Below, piece after piece: positions 30,802 through 37,436 of a DNA stretch of 38,473 bases (position 1 is the stretch's first letter; every line of letters begins with the position of its first letter). The notes beneath the pieces are model-generated. The model made no database searches. It worked only from the letters and a program-made list of their open reading frames with translations, and was not told the DNA's origin. The position numbers and the translations under genes are program-made. The stretch comes from a virus: IMG/VR virus record IMGVR_UViG_3300010388_000095, positions 1-38,473 of that record; one strand, 5' to 3'.

Positions 30802-30871
30802 TGCCTCGGACTTGAATCGAACAAGTCTGCATCAGGGAAAGGAGGTAACCCAATGCTCCACCAGTGGAGGC
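30802..30871 (-). other. Near-cloverleaf with intact T-arm, no anticodon arm
   Basis: Leftward, GCCTC/GAGGC can form a partial acceptor, GGTG/TACC a D-stem with GG-containing loop, and ACTTG-TTCGATT-CAAGT a perfect T-arm, but only 17 bases lie between the D and T stems, and they do not form an anticodon arm. It is a degenerate tRNA or a T-loop module recruited into the large RNA. Confidence 0.35.
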
Positions 30872-30916
30872 TAGTGAGCCAGTTTTAAGACATGGCTCAG
30901 GTCTGCCCACTAAAGG

Positions 30917-31399
30917 TTAGTTAACCCAAGCGTCGCTTACTGGTGTTGCACCAACTGACGCTAGAGCACTATCGGCAGAACCTGCCTTAGTGACGTTGAA
31001 GCCAGACACGTTGTTCTGTGCTTCGTACTGGCCTTCGGCTTCACGAACTGTCACACGAGCAACAGTCGGCTTACCTAGAAGGTCAGCAACTTCTGGAACC
31101 TTGAACTCTCCAGCCTTCATGTCGTAACCTAGAGACTCGAAGAAAGACTGAGTCTTCCAGAAGTCACCAGCAACATAAAGCGGAATGTATACGAACACAC
31201 GGCGGTTTTCGTACTGGCCCTCAGAGATGCGTAGCTGAACGTTCAAGCGTGGCTTACCTGCGTTTGCGCCTGACTTTACAGTCTCAGACTTTACCTCATA
31301 AACGGTTACAGGATAGTTGCCGGCTGGAACTGGGGTTGATGACTGACCTGATGATGATGCTGGCAAGTCAGATGGGATGTTAATAGTGAATTCACTCAT
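30917..31399 (-). CDS. Single-stranded DNA-binding-like protein (DUF669-like)
   Basis: This 160-residue protein reads PAGNYPVTVYEVKSETVKSG..GKPRLNVQLRISEGQYENRRVFVYIPL, resembling DUF669/SSB-like phage proteins with an OB-type fold. It is followed by an acidic Ala/Ser-rich tail ending DAWVN, as SSB C-termini commonly end in acidic residues. It lies next to the Sak4-like ATPase, a frequent pair in phage recombination modules, where it would bind ssDNA and load the annealing ATPase. A probable ribosome site (AAAGAAGTAACATG region) is weak. Confidence 0.7.
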   Translation of the reverse strand: MSEFTINIPSDLPASSSGQSSTPVPAGNYPVTVYEVKSETVKSGANAGKPRLNVQLRISEGQYENRRVFVYIPLYVAGDFWKTQSFFESLGYDMKAGEFKVPEVADLLGKPTVARVTVREAEGQYEAQNNVSGFNVTKAGSADSALASVGATPVSDAWVN

Positions 31400-31400
31400 G

Positions 31401-32135
31401 TTACTTCTTTTCTCCTAGTTTATTAATTGCATCGATGATTTTCTTCATGCTTGGTTCATAGAGTTTGCCCGGTAGACCGAAGCGGTTTCCTGATACTAAG
31501 CGATCTGAGGATTGCAAGTGTAGCACACGCTTCACACCCTCCTCCGTTTTCTCGCCAGCCATATACCCGATGATGTCTGGGATTGCTGGCAAGGTGTTTT
31601 TGGCTGAACCAGGGAGCATTGGCATAATCTTTACTGCGCCGGTCTGCTCGTCTTTTTCATCCTGTGCGTGAGCAATAAGGATTGTCAGGAATGGTGCTGA
31701 GTGAAGTGCACGAATTGTTCGGTTCGTCCATTCCTTTAGGTCACCCCACTTGCCAAACTTATTGTTCTTGTTCTCTGGCTTTTCACCAAAGGACTTCTCT
31801 GCTCGGTCCATAGCCACACCAAGTGTGTCAATGATTACCGTCTTGTATTTGTGCTTGGTGGTCAACAGACCCTCTAGCACTGATTCGAGATTGGCGTGGT
31901 TCTCGACGTTAATTACGTCAACATCTTTCCAGTCTCGGGCGATGGCTGCTGCTCCACCCTCCACGTCAATTAGCAATACTGGTGACAACGCTTCTACTTC
32001 GCTGGCTGATGCAGCCAACCAAGTCTTACCGTTCTTTGGGTCACCGTATAGCAAGATTGATTTAGGAGCGTTTAGTGCTTCGGCCTTCTTAATGAATTTA
32101 GCAAATGCTAATTCTGGCAAGTTAGTCTCGCTCAT
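31401..32135 (-). CDS. Sak4-like RecA-family ATPase
   Basis: This 244-residue protein has a Walker A (GDPKNGKT, residues 31-38), a Walker B-like TVIIDTLG near residue 98-105 and the order of the Sak4 family (LLIDVEGGAAAI, then WGDLKEWTNRTIRALHS, TILIAHAQDEKDE). Sak4 proteins are short RecA-core ATPases that act in homologous recombination and single-strand annealing of phages, often with an SSB-like partner as here. The start at 32135 has an AAAGGAAAC site. Confidence 0.82.
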   Translation of the reverse strand: MSETNLPELAFAKFIKKAEALNAPKSILLYGDPKNGKTWLAASASEVEALSPVLLIDVEGGAAAIARDWKDVDVINVENHANLESVLEGLLTTKHKYKTVIIDTLGVAMDRAEKSFGEKPENKNNKFGKWGDLKEWTNRTIRALHSAPFLTILIAHAQDEKDEQTGAVKIMPMLPGSAKNTLPAIPDIIGYMAGEKTEEGVKRVLHLQSSDRLVSGNRFGLPGKLYEPSMKKIIDAINKLGEKK

Positions 32136-32158
32136 TGTTTCCTTTCATTGCATTGTGT

Positions 32159-32164
32159 AATATA
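32159..32164 (-). promoter_or_regulatory. Putative -10 TATATT before the Sak4-like gene
   Basis: Leftward, TTAGTTATATTACAC lies 24 bases before the ATG at 32135, after a weak hairpin. The core TTATATTA is shared with the element next to the tRNA-Trp. No -35 is clear. Confidence 0.35.
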
Positions 32165-32196
32165 ACTAAACGGGATAACATATTCGTTTATTCCCG
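32165..32196 (-). terminator. Weak terminator-like hairpin
   Basis: A 5-bp stem (CGGGA 32171-32175 with TCCCG 32192-32196), extended by 3 pairs after a 1-base bulge, follows the small membrane-protein gene on the leftward strand and is followed by TTTAGTT. It is weak, but it could separate two units. Confidence 0.35.
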
Positions 32197-32200
32197 ACTT

Positions 32201-32395
32201 TTAAAAAATCTTTTGGACTTTTAAAAACTTTATTAATTTGTAGATTTTGTAGAGCACTTCAAATACTATCAGCATTCCGAGTATCCACACGAATACCCTC
32301 AGCGACGGCGTGTCGACCTCTGTGACGGCGGTGAACAAGATCCCTGCGATGAAGCAACGGATTGATAAAGTCACAGTCACCATCAGCAAGAACAT
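32201..32395 (-). CDS. Small membrane protein, two hydrophobic helices
   Basis: The ATG at 32395 is chosen because AGGGG...AGGGCA precedes it and the previous gene ends just before; a longer frame from 32425 would overlap. The 64-residue product has a hydrophobic stretch at about 2-24 (FLLMVTVTLSIRCFIAGILF) and a second at about 32-52 (VFVWILGMLIVFEVLYKIY), followed by a basic end (KLIKFLKVQKIF). It may be an early membrane protein that alters the host; its function is unknown. Confidence 0.5.
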   Translation of the reverse strand: MFLLMVTVTLSIRCFIAGILFTAVTEVDTPSLRVFVWILGMLIVFEVLYKIYKLIKFLKVQKIF

Positions 32396-32406
32396 TGCCC
32401 TGACCC

Positions 32407-33129
32407 CTAGATTCCCATTGTGCATTTAAAACAATCTCCGTTCCGTTCAATTTCTTCAATATCGAGACCGTTCTGAATCTGGTCCCACAAGGTTGCTAGT
32501 CGGTCCCAGATTGCTTTCGCATACTCACGAGAATACTCGAAGGTGTAAGTCCACACATCTGCTTCGTTCGTGCCATCACGATTGATGAACACAAGCGAGC
32601 AACCATCAACCGGGGTGCCAGCATCCTCTAAACCCATTGCGTAAAGTTGCACCTGAGCAACATACTTCATCAGGGTTGAGTAACTACCGGAGTCCTTGAT
32701 GGCTTCACCGTTTTCAATCGAATCAAAGACACGCTTCATCTTCTTCATCTTGTCACGGCCAGATGTTTTCCAGTCGATCAAGTGACCGGCCTTGATTAGT
32801 GCCAAGTCTGGTTTTGAGTTGATGATGCCGTAGCCGGGTAGTTCACCAAGCGTAATCTTCTGCTCAACTACGGCACCATCAAGTTCAGGAAAGTCAGCAA
32901 TGTCAGCCTTTTCAATAGCATCTTCAAGTAGCATATGCGTTGCTGTTCCGATTTTCCCACCAAGCCAATACTTAGACGGTGCACTCGGTGCATTGACCAA
33001 GGCTTTGGCTAGGTGGTAAGTGCATGGGTCGCTAATCTGGCTTGCGCCAACTTTGCGTTGCTTGTCTCGCTCAGTCTCTAACTTGAGCAGACGAATCGCC
33101 AGGTCGTGGACCTGCATATCGTGTAACAT
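32407..33129 (-). CDS. Cas4/RecB-type PD-(D/E)XK exonuclease
   Basis: This 240-residue protein has the RecB/Cas4 nuclease signature: GTATHMLLED (H65, E69), the acidic VVEQK (E89), KPDLAL (D108), the core DWKTSGR (D119, K121), and a later QVQLYAMG helix. C36 and the C-terminal C233-xx-C236 (CFKC) recall the Fe-S cysteines of Cas4-like nucleases, although the fourth is not evident. It resects DNA ends for the Sak4/SSB recombination module. The ATG at 33129 has an AAGGAG site. Confidence 0.8.
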   Translation of the reverse strand: MLHDMQVHDLAIRLLKLETERDKQRKVGASQISDPCTYHLAKALVNAPSAPSKYWLGGKIGTATHMLLEDAIEKADIADFPELDGAVVEQKITLGELPGYGIINSKPDLALIKAGHLIDWKTSGRDKMKKMKRVFDSIENGEAIKDSGSYSTLMKYVAQVQLYAMGLEDAGTPVDGCSLVFINRDGTNEADVWTYTFEYSREYAKAIWDRLATLWDQIQNGLDIEEIERNGDCFKCTMGI

Positions 33130-33150
33130 ATTTTCTCCTTTTGGTAAATT

Positions 33151-33495
33151 CTAAAACAGTTGGTTTCTTTTTATGTAGGCTTCAGCACCGAAGTCGATAC
33201 CGCCCCACACACCGTGCTCCTGCTCACTTGCAACTGCGAAGTCGTAGCACAACTTTAGCAACGGGCAATCAGCACACAAGGCTTCACAATCATCCTCGCT
33301 AAGTCGGTGCTTGATGTTTCCTTCTTCTTCATCGAAGAAACCATAGCCGTCATAGTCTACATAAAAGTATGGGTTGTTCTTGCACGGATAGTATGGGTTG
33401 TTATCCTGGCCTTCGCACAGTGCAACCCAAGAGTCCATGGCGCTCTTTGGAATACCAAAGTGAACCGGTTCGTGCTTGTCTACTGGTGTAGCCAT
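33151..33495 (-). CDS. WhiB-like iron-sulfur transcription factor
   Basis: The ATG at 33495 overlaps the preceding stop as TAATG and gives 114 residues. Four cysteines of the cluster are clear: C27 (WVALC), then C74-xx-C77-xxxxx-C83 (CADCPLLKLC), and the signature GVWGG (95-99) follows. Further cysteines (C38, C70) are unusual. Wbl proteins bind a [4Fe-4S] cluster and act with the primary sigma factor; those of phages can alter host gene expression. This is the strongest sign of an actinobacterial host. An insertion of about 25 residues between C38 and C70 (DYDGYGFFDEEEG) is longer than usual. Confidence 0.85.
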   Translation of the reverse strand: MATPVDKHEPVHFGIPKSAMDSWVALCEGQDNNPYYPCKNNPYFYVDYDGYGFFDEEEGNIKHRLSEDDCEALCADCPLLKLCYDFAVASEQEHGVWGGIDFGAEAYIKRNQLF

Positions 33496-34028
33496 TACTC
33501 TGCCCATTCTAAAAACTCGATAACCTGTTGCAACGATTGCTCAGGTGTTTGATTCTCAATAACCATATCGATATCGATCTTGTCGATACCTAACTCTGAC
33601 TCGTGGTCATTTGCTGGTCCAACACCATCACGCTTCAAGCGGATGATAACGCCACCTGCTTTGCGAATCGCAAACGCTTCATTACTAAATCGAACATCAG
33701 AGAATACATAATTATTCCCAAGGTCAACAGCCATTGCTTGCTTGATCCAGAAGTCGTCACCGAACTGATTGCGACCCACCTCTGTGCCAAGACGCTGCAT
33801 AAGTTCACGAATCTCATCAAACTCTGGATACTTTTTGTAACCATCCCAGCCATACTCATCGATTACGGTCTGCACCCTGCCGTAGTCACCAAGGCTAGGA
33901 TTCAACGCATACAAAGCGTCACGCATAGGTTGAGCAAACGAACGCTTCTCATAACCGTATTCCTCAACCAACAGGTCAGCAAGCGTGTCCTTGCCAACCC
34001 GTGCGTATCCAACTAAACCAATAATCAT
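33495..34028 (-). CDS. Deoxynucleoside monophosphate kinase
   Basis: This 177-residue protein has the P-loop GYARVGKDT (residues 7-15) and the series LADLLVEEYGYEKRSFAQPMRDALYALNP, ELMQRLGTEVGRN..GDDFWI and VFSDVRFSNEA, typical of dNMP kinases like T4 gp1. It phosphorylates dNMPs to supply DNA synthesis. It shares an ATGA overlap with the small cysteine-rich protein upstream and joins the WhiB-like gene by TAATG. Confidence 0.85.
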   Translation of the reverse strand: MIIGLVGYARVGKDTLADLLVEEYGYEKRSFAQPMRDALYALNPSLGDYGRVQTVIDEYGWDGYKKYPEFDEIRELMQRLGTEVGRNQFGDDFWIKQAMAVDLGNNYVFSDVRFSNEAFAIRKAGGVIIRLKRDGVGPANDHESELGIDKIDIDMVIENQTPEQSLQQVIEFLEWAE

Positions 34029-34126
34029 TTATTCTCCTTGTGACATTCGCAGCTACAGATATCCGATGTAAGATTGAAAAGACAACCCTCGTGCTGATTA
34101 GTTAAGCACCAACCAAACACAGCCAT
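34025..34126 (-). CDS. 33-residue Cys/His microprotein
   Basis: The frame starts at an ATG overlapping the NrdH stop (TAATG) and stops in the ATGA overlap with the kinase gene. The product (MAVFGWCLTNQHEGCLFNL then CSCECHKENK) contains five cysteines and two histidines in a C...H..C...C.C.CH pattern, suggesting zinc or Fe-S binding. Similar microproteins occur in actinophages, but their function is not known. The exact coupling at both ends supports translation. Confidence 0.65.
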   Translation of the reverse strand: MAVFGWCLTNQHEGCLFNLTSDICSCECHKENK

Positions 34127-34374
34127 TAGCGACCCTCTCGAGCCTTGACCGCCTTCGACAAGTCACCAATCTTATCAATCCTAAAACCAGACCAAGTGCC
34201 GATCTCGCTCTCAATGATTGGTGCAGACAGCAGTCCCTGCTCTTTGAAAGTTTCTAACTGGTCAAGGTTTTCCTCAAGGTTATATTCCTTATAGGTGATG
34301 CCTTCTTTTACAAACTGCTTCTTAGTCTGCTCGCACTGCACACAGTTGTTCTTGGTCCAAATCTTGATTTCCAT
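34126..34374 (-). CDS. nrdH: NrdH-like glutaredoxin
   Basis: This 82-residue thioredoxin-fold protein carries the NrdH active-site motif C11-V-Q-C14 (NNCVQCEQTKK), followed by the later elements EGITYKEYNLEENLD, SAPIIESEIG and WSGFRIDKI, the last being the expected substrate-binding end. NrdH reduces ribonucleotide reductase class Ib; in a phage it would support dNTP supply. It sits in the operon beside the dNMP kinase. The CVQC motif is usual in NrdH and in actinobacterial relatives. Confidence 0.87.
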   Translation of the reverse strand: MEIKIWTKNNCVQCEQTKKQFVKEGITYKEYNLEENLDQLETFKEQGLLSAPIIESEIGTWSGFRIDKIGDLSKAVKAREGR

Positions 34375-34533
34375 TTACTTCTTTCCCTTGATTGGTTCGG
34401 CCAAAGAACGCAGGCGTTCCCTTTTAGACTTTTCATTATCTGTAAAATACTTTTCACTTATTGAAAAAGACTTAGCCTTATTGTTTACTAATTTGTTCCT
34501 TGCCTCTTTAGGGCTTCTTGGTGTTTTAGCCAT
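34375..34533 (-). CDS. 52-residue basic protein
   Basis: The frame from ATG 34533 encodes MAKTPRSPKEARNKLVNNKA...IKGKK, a Lys/Arg-rich, mostly helical protein. It overlaps the preceding gene by 8 bases and ends directly before the NrdH ATG, with an AGGGAG site upstream. It is likely to bind nucleic acid, but that is a guess from its charge. No family is recognised. Confidence 0.55.
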   Translation of the reverse strand: MAKTPRSPKEARNKLVNNKAKSFSISEKYFTDNEKSKRERLRSLAEPIKGKK

Positions 34534-34792
34534 CCTGTTCTCCCTTGATTAGAGCGCTTAGGTGCTCATTAAATACGCCATAAAAACCACAACGGCAACG
34601 CTGTTTCCATTTACCATTAGGCGCTACATCTAACTGCCAAACGTGTTCTTCTAGCAGTTTGATAATGCGTTCCTCGGCACATAATTTGCCGTAATTCCTA
34701 CCACTATCCCAGCCTGCAAGCCATTCAACTTTGTTGTTTTCTTTTGCGTGAGCAATAAGCCACTTGGCTTCTTCATGTGTTGGATTACTCAT
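34526..34792 (-). CDS. 88-residue hypothetical protein
   Basis: The protein reads MSNPTHEEAKWLIAHAKENNKVEWLAGWDSGRNYG... with a later CRCGFYGVFNEHLS. The CRCG pair could help bind a metal, but two residues are insufficient. It is joined to the preceding small membrane gene by TAATG. Function is unknown. The WLAGWDSG and HL motifs look typical of small actinophage early genes. Confidence 0.55.
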   Translation of the reverse strand: MSNPTHEEAKWLIAHAKENNKVEWLAGWDSGRNYGKLCAEERIIKLLEEHVWQLDVAPNGKWKQRCRCGFYGVFNEHLSALIKGEQDG

Positions 34793-34908
34793 TACTTCTC
34801 TCCCTTGATTAGTTGCTGACGCTTATACGCCATCTCAATACCTAGCGGAATACCAATAGCAAGCCCAAGCCATAGTCCGATCCCTACTGCAAATAACACA
34901 TCAAACAT
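34792..34908 (-). CDS. 38-residue single-span membrane protein
   Basis: The frame starts at ATG 34908 and encodes MFDVLFAVGIGLWLGLAIGI..., a hydrophobic helix at residues 4-23 followed by a basic tail (YKRQQLIKGEK). It overlaps the following gene by TAATG. Function is unknown; the size and layout suit a small membrane-bound early protein. Confidence 0.5.
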   Translation of the reverse strand: MFDVLFAVGIGLWLGLAIGIPLGIEMAYKRQQLIKGEK

Positions 34909-35082
34909 TTACTGCTTCCCTTCGACTAGAGCGTCAATAGCCATAATGGCATAGACCTCTTTCATTGCTTCGCGCTTCCAATAGCCCCTGTCTGGTTGCC
35001 ATAGGACTGCCTTCTTGAACTTCTCTGGGTCTTTAACGTAAGCGTCAAGAATTACCTTCTGCCACTCCTGTGATGCCTTCAT
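34909..35082 (-). CDS. 57-residue hypothetical protein
   Basis: The frame from ATG 35082 encodes MKASQEWQKVILDAYVKDPE...WQPDRGYWKREAMKEVYAIM..., a charged helical protein. It overlaps the helicase stop as TAATG and ends one base before the next start. It is a probable accessory of the leftward operon. Function is not recognised. Confidence 0.55.
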   Translation of the reverse strand: MKASQEWQKVILDAYVKDPEKFKKAVLWQPDRGYWKREAMKEVYAIMAIDALVEGKQ

Positions 35083-36458
35083 TACTTCTCTCCTCTTAAA
35101 CTTGCATTCATTGCCAACTGGTCCTTTACCAATTTAGACAACTGACCTTCGTCATATGTTCCCTCAGCGATAATATCAAATGATAACACGCTCTTTGTCT
35201 GGCCTTGACGGTCCAGGCGACCCGCAGCCTGCTCGTTCAGCAACCGATTATCATCCTTCGACAACCAAATCACAGTAGAGCAGACCTCCTGTAATCCATC
35301 AGTTCCCTCTCCAATTGCTGCAATGACAGCAACGATTGCCTGCGTTTCTCTTGCAATAAATGACTCCAATGCGTTATCCCTATCGTGCTGGGTTGCACGA
35401 CCTGACCACTCAAAAGCTGAGATTCCAGCCTTTTGTAGACGGGCAGTGACGACAGCGGCAAACTTTTGTGAATGAGTAAGAATAAGCAAAGGTTCGCCAT
35501 CTGGGAGGTCACCAACGATTGAGAATAGTTCATCAATCTTTGTGGACTTACAATCATCCGCAAACGAAACAACTCCGCTATCGTCAACAGTAGGGATACC
35601 CAACGTAATCTGACGTAAACGTATGCGAGTAGCAATGGGGACTTCTGCCACCATTGGGTTACCTTCGAGCCAAACAACTAGGTCCTTCTCCATCTTCTTA
35701 TAAATTCTTCGTTGCTCTGCTGACAATTCAACAGTGCGCTCCTCAGTCTGCATACGAGGCAACTCTGAGTCCATACCGTTCTCGTGAAAGTCACAACACT
35801 TGTCACGCTTCAAGTGGCGAATGTAGCACGGCAATGCTGAAACAATACCGCCCGGTTCACGCTCACCCGAAACTGTTTTACCAGCAAACGGGTCAAACTT
35901 TGTGGTGCAATACTTGTCAACCCAAGACCAGAACGAACGACCTGCAACATCAGGGTAAACCCAACGAATCACAGACCAGAAACCCTCAATCTTATTCCCA
36001 GCAATTGTGCCAGACAAACCAATACGACGCTCCGCGTTGAGCGTGTGCAACATAATTGCAGTCCTGCTCTTACGGTTAGACGCACGGTGAACCTCATCAA
36101 ACACTGCCAAGTCTGGCTTCACAGTTCCCCAGTGGAACTTACGAAAGAACTCTGGGCCAATCAGATACCAACCAGCAACACCAGTAGTCAAGTCGTAGAA
36201 CGCCTGCTCACCAGCCTTAGTGCTATTGATGTATCGCACAGTAGCATCAGGTATCTGACGAAGAATCGTCTTCTCCCACGCTCGCTTGTGTGTGCCTTTA
36301 GGTGCAATCACAAGGTTAGTCTTAGTGCCGATACGCTTGGCAACCTCGATGGCAATCAATGTCTTACCGCCACCCACCTGAGTAGCGACAATACCTGTGC
36401 CATTGTTATCAATGATTCGCTGAATGTCCCTCTCTTGATAAGCATACGGTTTCAACAT
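35082..36458 (-). CDS. SNF2-like DEAD/DEAH-box helicase
   Basis: The start is the ATG at 36458, just past the stop of the preceding gene, giving 458 residues; a TTG at 36485 would lie inside that gene. Motifs run in order: YAYQERDIQRII (Q-motif-like), VGGGKT (Walker A, G29-T33), FDEVH (Walker B), GLSGT (motif III), LLILTHSQ (motif IV) and QAAGRLDRQGQ (motif VI). This is the SNF2-like superfamily 2 arrangement of phage helicases. It could remodel DNA or remove bound protein in replication or recombination. Confidence 0.85.
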   Translation of the reverse strand: MLKPYAYQERDIQRIIDNNGTGIVATQVGGGKTLIAIEVAKRIGTKTNLVIAPKGTHKRAWEKTILRQIPDATVRYINSTKAGEQAFYDLTTGVAGWYLIGPEFFRKFHWGTVKPDLAVFDEVHRASNRKSRTAIMLHTLNAERRIGLSGTIAGNKIEGFWSVIRWVYPDVAGRSFWSWVDKYCTTKFDPFAGKTVSGEREPGGIVSALPCYIRHLKRDKCCDFHENGMDSELPRMQTEERTVELSAEQRRIYKKMEKDLVVWLEGNPMVAEVPIATRIRLRQITLGIPTVDDSGVVSFADDCKSTKIDELFSIVGDLPDGEPLLILTHSQKFAAVVTARLQKAGISAFEWSGRATQHDRDNALESFIARETQAIVAVIAAIGEGTDGLQEVCSTVIWLSKDDNRLLNEQAAGRLDRQGQTKSVLSFDIIAEGTYDEGQLSKLVKDQLAMNASLRGEK

Positions 36459-36463
36459 TGAAT

Positions 36464-36745
36464 TTACCAACCCAGATTCTCCCAATCTGCTTCAGGATAA
36501 AGTTCCTTTAGCGTCTCACGCAAATCCTCAAAGTTTATAAAGTAGCGAGTCTTGCTGCCAAGTAAGCCACCGTCAGCCCAGACCTCGAAGTCTGAACGGT
36601 CAACCAAGTGAACACCAACAGCGATCGATTCGTCGCCAATTGCGTCAATGATTTGAGACCGGTGGTCATTTGCTTCTTCTTGTAGTTCATCAATGTCGTA
36701 AATGTCTTCATTGTTATCGTTGAAAGAATCTTCAAAGTAAGTCAT
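36464..36745 (-). CDS. 93-residue acidic hypothetical protein
   Basis: This very acidic protein (SFNDNNEDIYDIDELQEEAND... then VHLVDRSDFEVWADGG..., FEDLRETLKELYPEADW) resembles DNA-mimic-like early proteins only in charge. It has an AAGGAG site and a TAATG overlap with the neighbour. Its function is unknown; acidic character alone cannot prove DNA mimicry. Confidence 0.55.
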   Translation of the reverse strand: MTYFEDSFNDNNEDIYDIDELQEEANDHRSQIIDAIGDESIAVGVHLVDRSDFEVWADGGLLGSKTRYFINFEDLRETLKELYPEADWENLGW

Positions 36746-36939
36746 TACATCTCCTTATAGTCTTGGTTCTCATACCTGTTGTATGATTCGTGCTTCAAAT
36801 ATAGATTAGAACTCTCGGGGTAATCTCCGGCTTCTGATGGGAGGGCTGGTAGTTGTTGTCTGAACTCCAACCCTGCCATCAGGAAAGGCCCAGCAATGCC
36901 AACGATTATTCCTACGATTGTAAAAATAATCAAGTCCAC
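36745..36939 (-). CDS. 64-residue membrane protein (GTG start)
   Basis: The start is a GTG in a TAGTG overlap with the preceding stop. The first 25 residues (DLIIFTIVGIIVGIAGPFLMAG) form a hydrophobic helix, possibly a signal anchor. The rest is polar and Tyr/Glu/Ser-rich (LYLKHESYNRYENQDYKE). It is probably an early host-acting membrane protein of unknown role. Confidence 0.55.
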   Translation of the reverse strand: MDLIIFTIVGIIVGIAGPFLMAGLEFRQQLPALPSEAGDYPESSNLYLKHESYNRYENQDYKEM

Positions 36940-37436
36940 TATTGCTGGCTCGCAATCTGCCCAATAACTTCTTGAGCAAGCCCATTGCGATATACCTGTG
37001 GGATAACAAAACCATCACCCTCGACGAGGACAAGTTCCTCGCCAGACACTCGAACCTCTGCTGAACCCGAAACAGAACCCGGGCCAACATTGTGAATTGA
37101 AAGATTCCAAATGCCCTGCTCTGGGTTGATACAAGATAGCGAGAACTTGGTGCTAACATTCTCCGCCTGAGGGATTCCCTCATTGGCAGAGTTGAGAATG
37201 TCTTGAACTGTTCGATAGTTTGTAGTCCCAATCGCTTTACCAAGTTGAGTGCGTGGCACACCTGCTTCATCAGCAAGTCGCATAGCAACATCTCGCTCGA
37301 TACGGAATGAGGAGACTCGTTCCTCAAGTTCATTCTTCAACTCTGCTTCAATGGTGGCCCGAGCAATGGTGTAACCCAAGTGCTTATCTGCTACCGTATC
37401 AAGCAAGGCTTTTGCGTGTGGTGATAGTTTTGTCAT
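36939..37436 (-). CDS. 165-residue protein with possible helix-turn-helix
   Basis: The middle (DVAMRLADEAGVPRTQLGKAI then TNYRTVQDIL, residues about 48-82) resembles a helix-turn-helix. The N-terminal region is a coiled helix and the C-terminal half is beta-rich (FSLSCINPEQGIWNLSIHNVG...VRVSGEELV). It may bind DNA or act as a regulator, but I do not recognise the family. It overlaps its neighbour by TAATG. Confidence 0.55.
   Translation of the reverse strand: MTKLSPHAKALLDTVADKHLGYTIARATIEAELKNELEERVSSFRIERDVAMRLADEAGVPRTQLGKAIGTTNYRTVQDILNSANEGIPQAENVSTKFSLSCINPEQGIWNLSIHNVGPGSVSGSAEVRVSGEELVLVEGDGFVIPQVYRNGLAQEVIGQIASQQ

Larger units (their letters stand above)
30200..30905 (-). ncRNA. Large structured RNA, GOLLD/ROOL-like candidate
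   Basis: This gene-free stretch of about 700 bases is packed with long complementary segments, most of them hairpin-forming. Examples are 30771-30778 with 30792-30799 (8 bp), 30630-30637 with 30672-30679 (8), 30488-30495 with 30530-30537 (8), 30422-30431 with 30477-30486 (10, one wobble), 30388-30397 with 30411-30420 (10, one wobble), and 30321-30327 with 30374-30380 plus 30329-30335 with 30362-30368 (7+7). Others are 30875-30881 with 30893-30899 (7), 30700-30705 with 30746-30751 and 30244-30249 with 30272-30277. Several T-loop-like elements are included. No plausible protein frame is present. The strand is taken from the adjacent tRNA and operon. GOLLD or ROOL kinship is inferred from size, tRNA adjacency and phage context. 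Confidence 0.72.

Noticed and set aside
30802-30871. Second complete tRNA gene
   Set aside because: The T-arm and D-arm are good, but there is no anticodon arm and the acceptor is only 5 bp; listed as a tRNA-like element instead.
30543-30905. Full-length tmRNA gene
   Set aside because: tmRNA-like ends are present, but they enclose only about 80 nt; no tag reading frame ending in ALAA-type codons and no pseudoknot region could be found.
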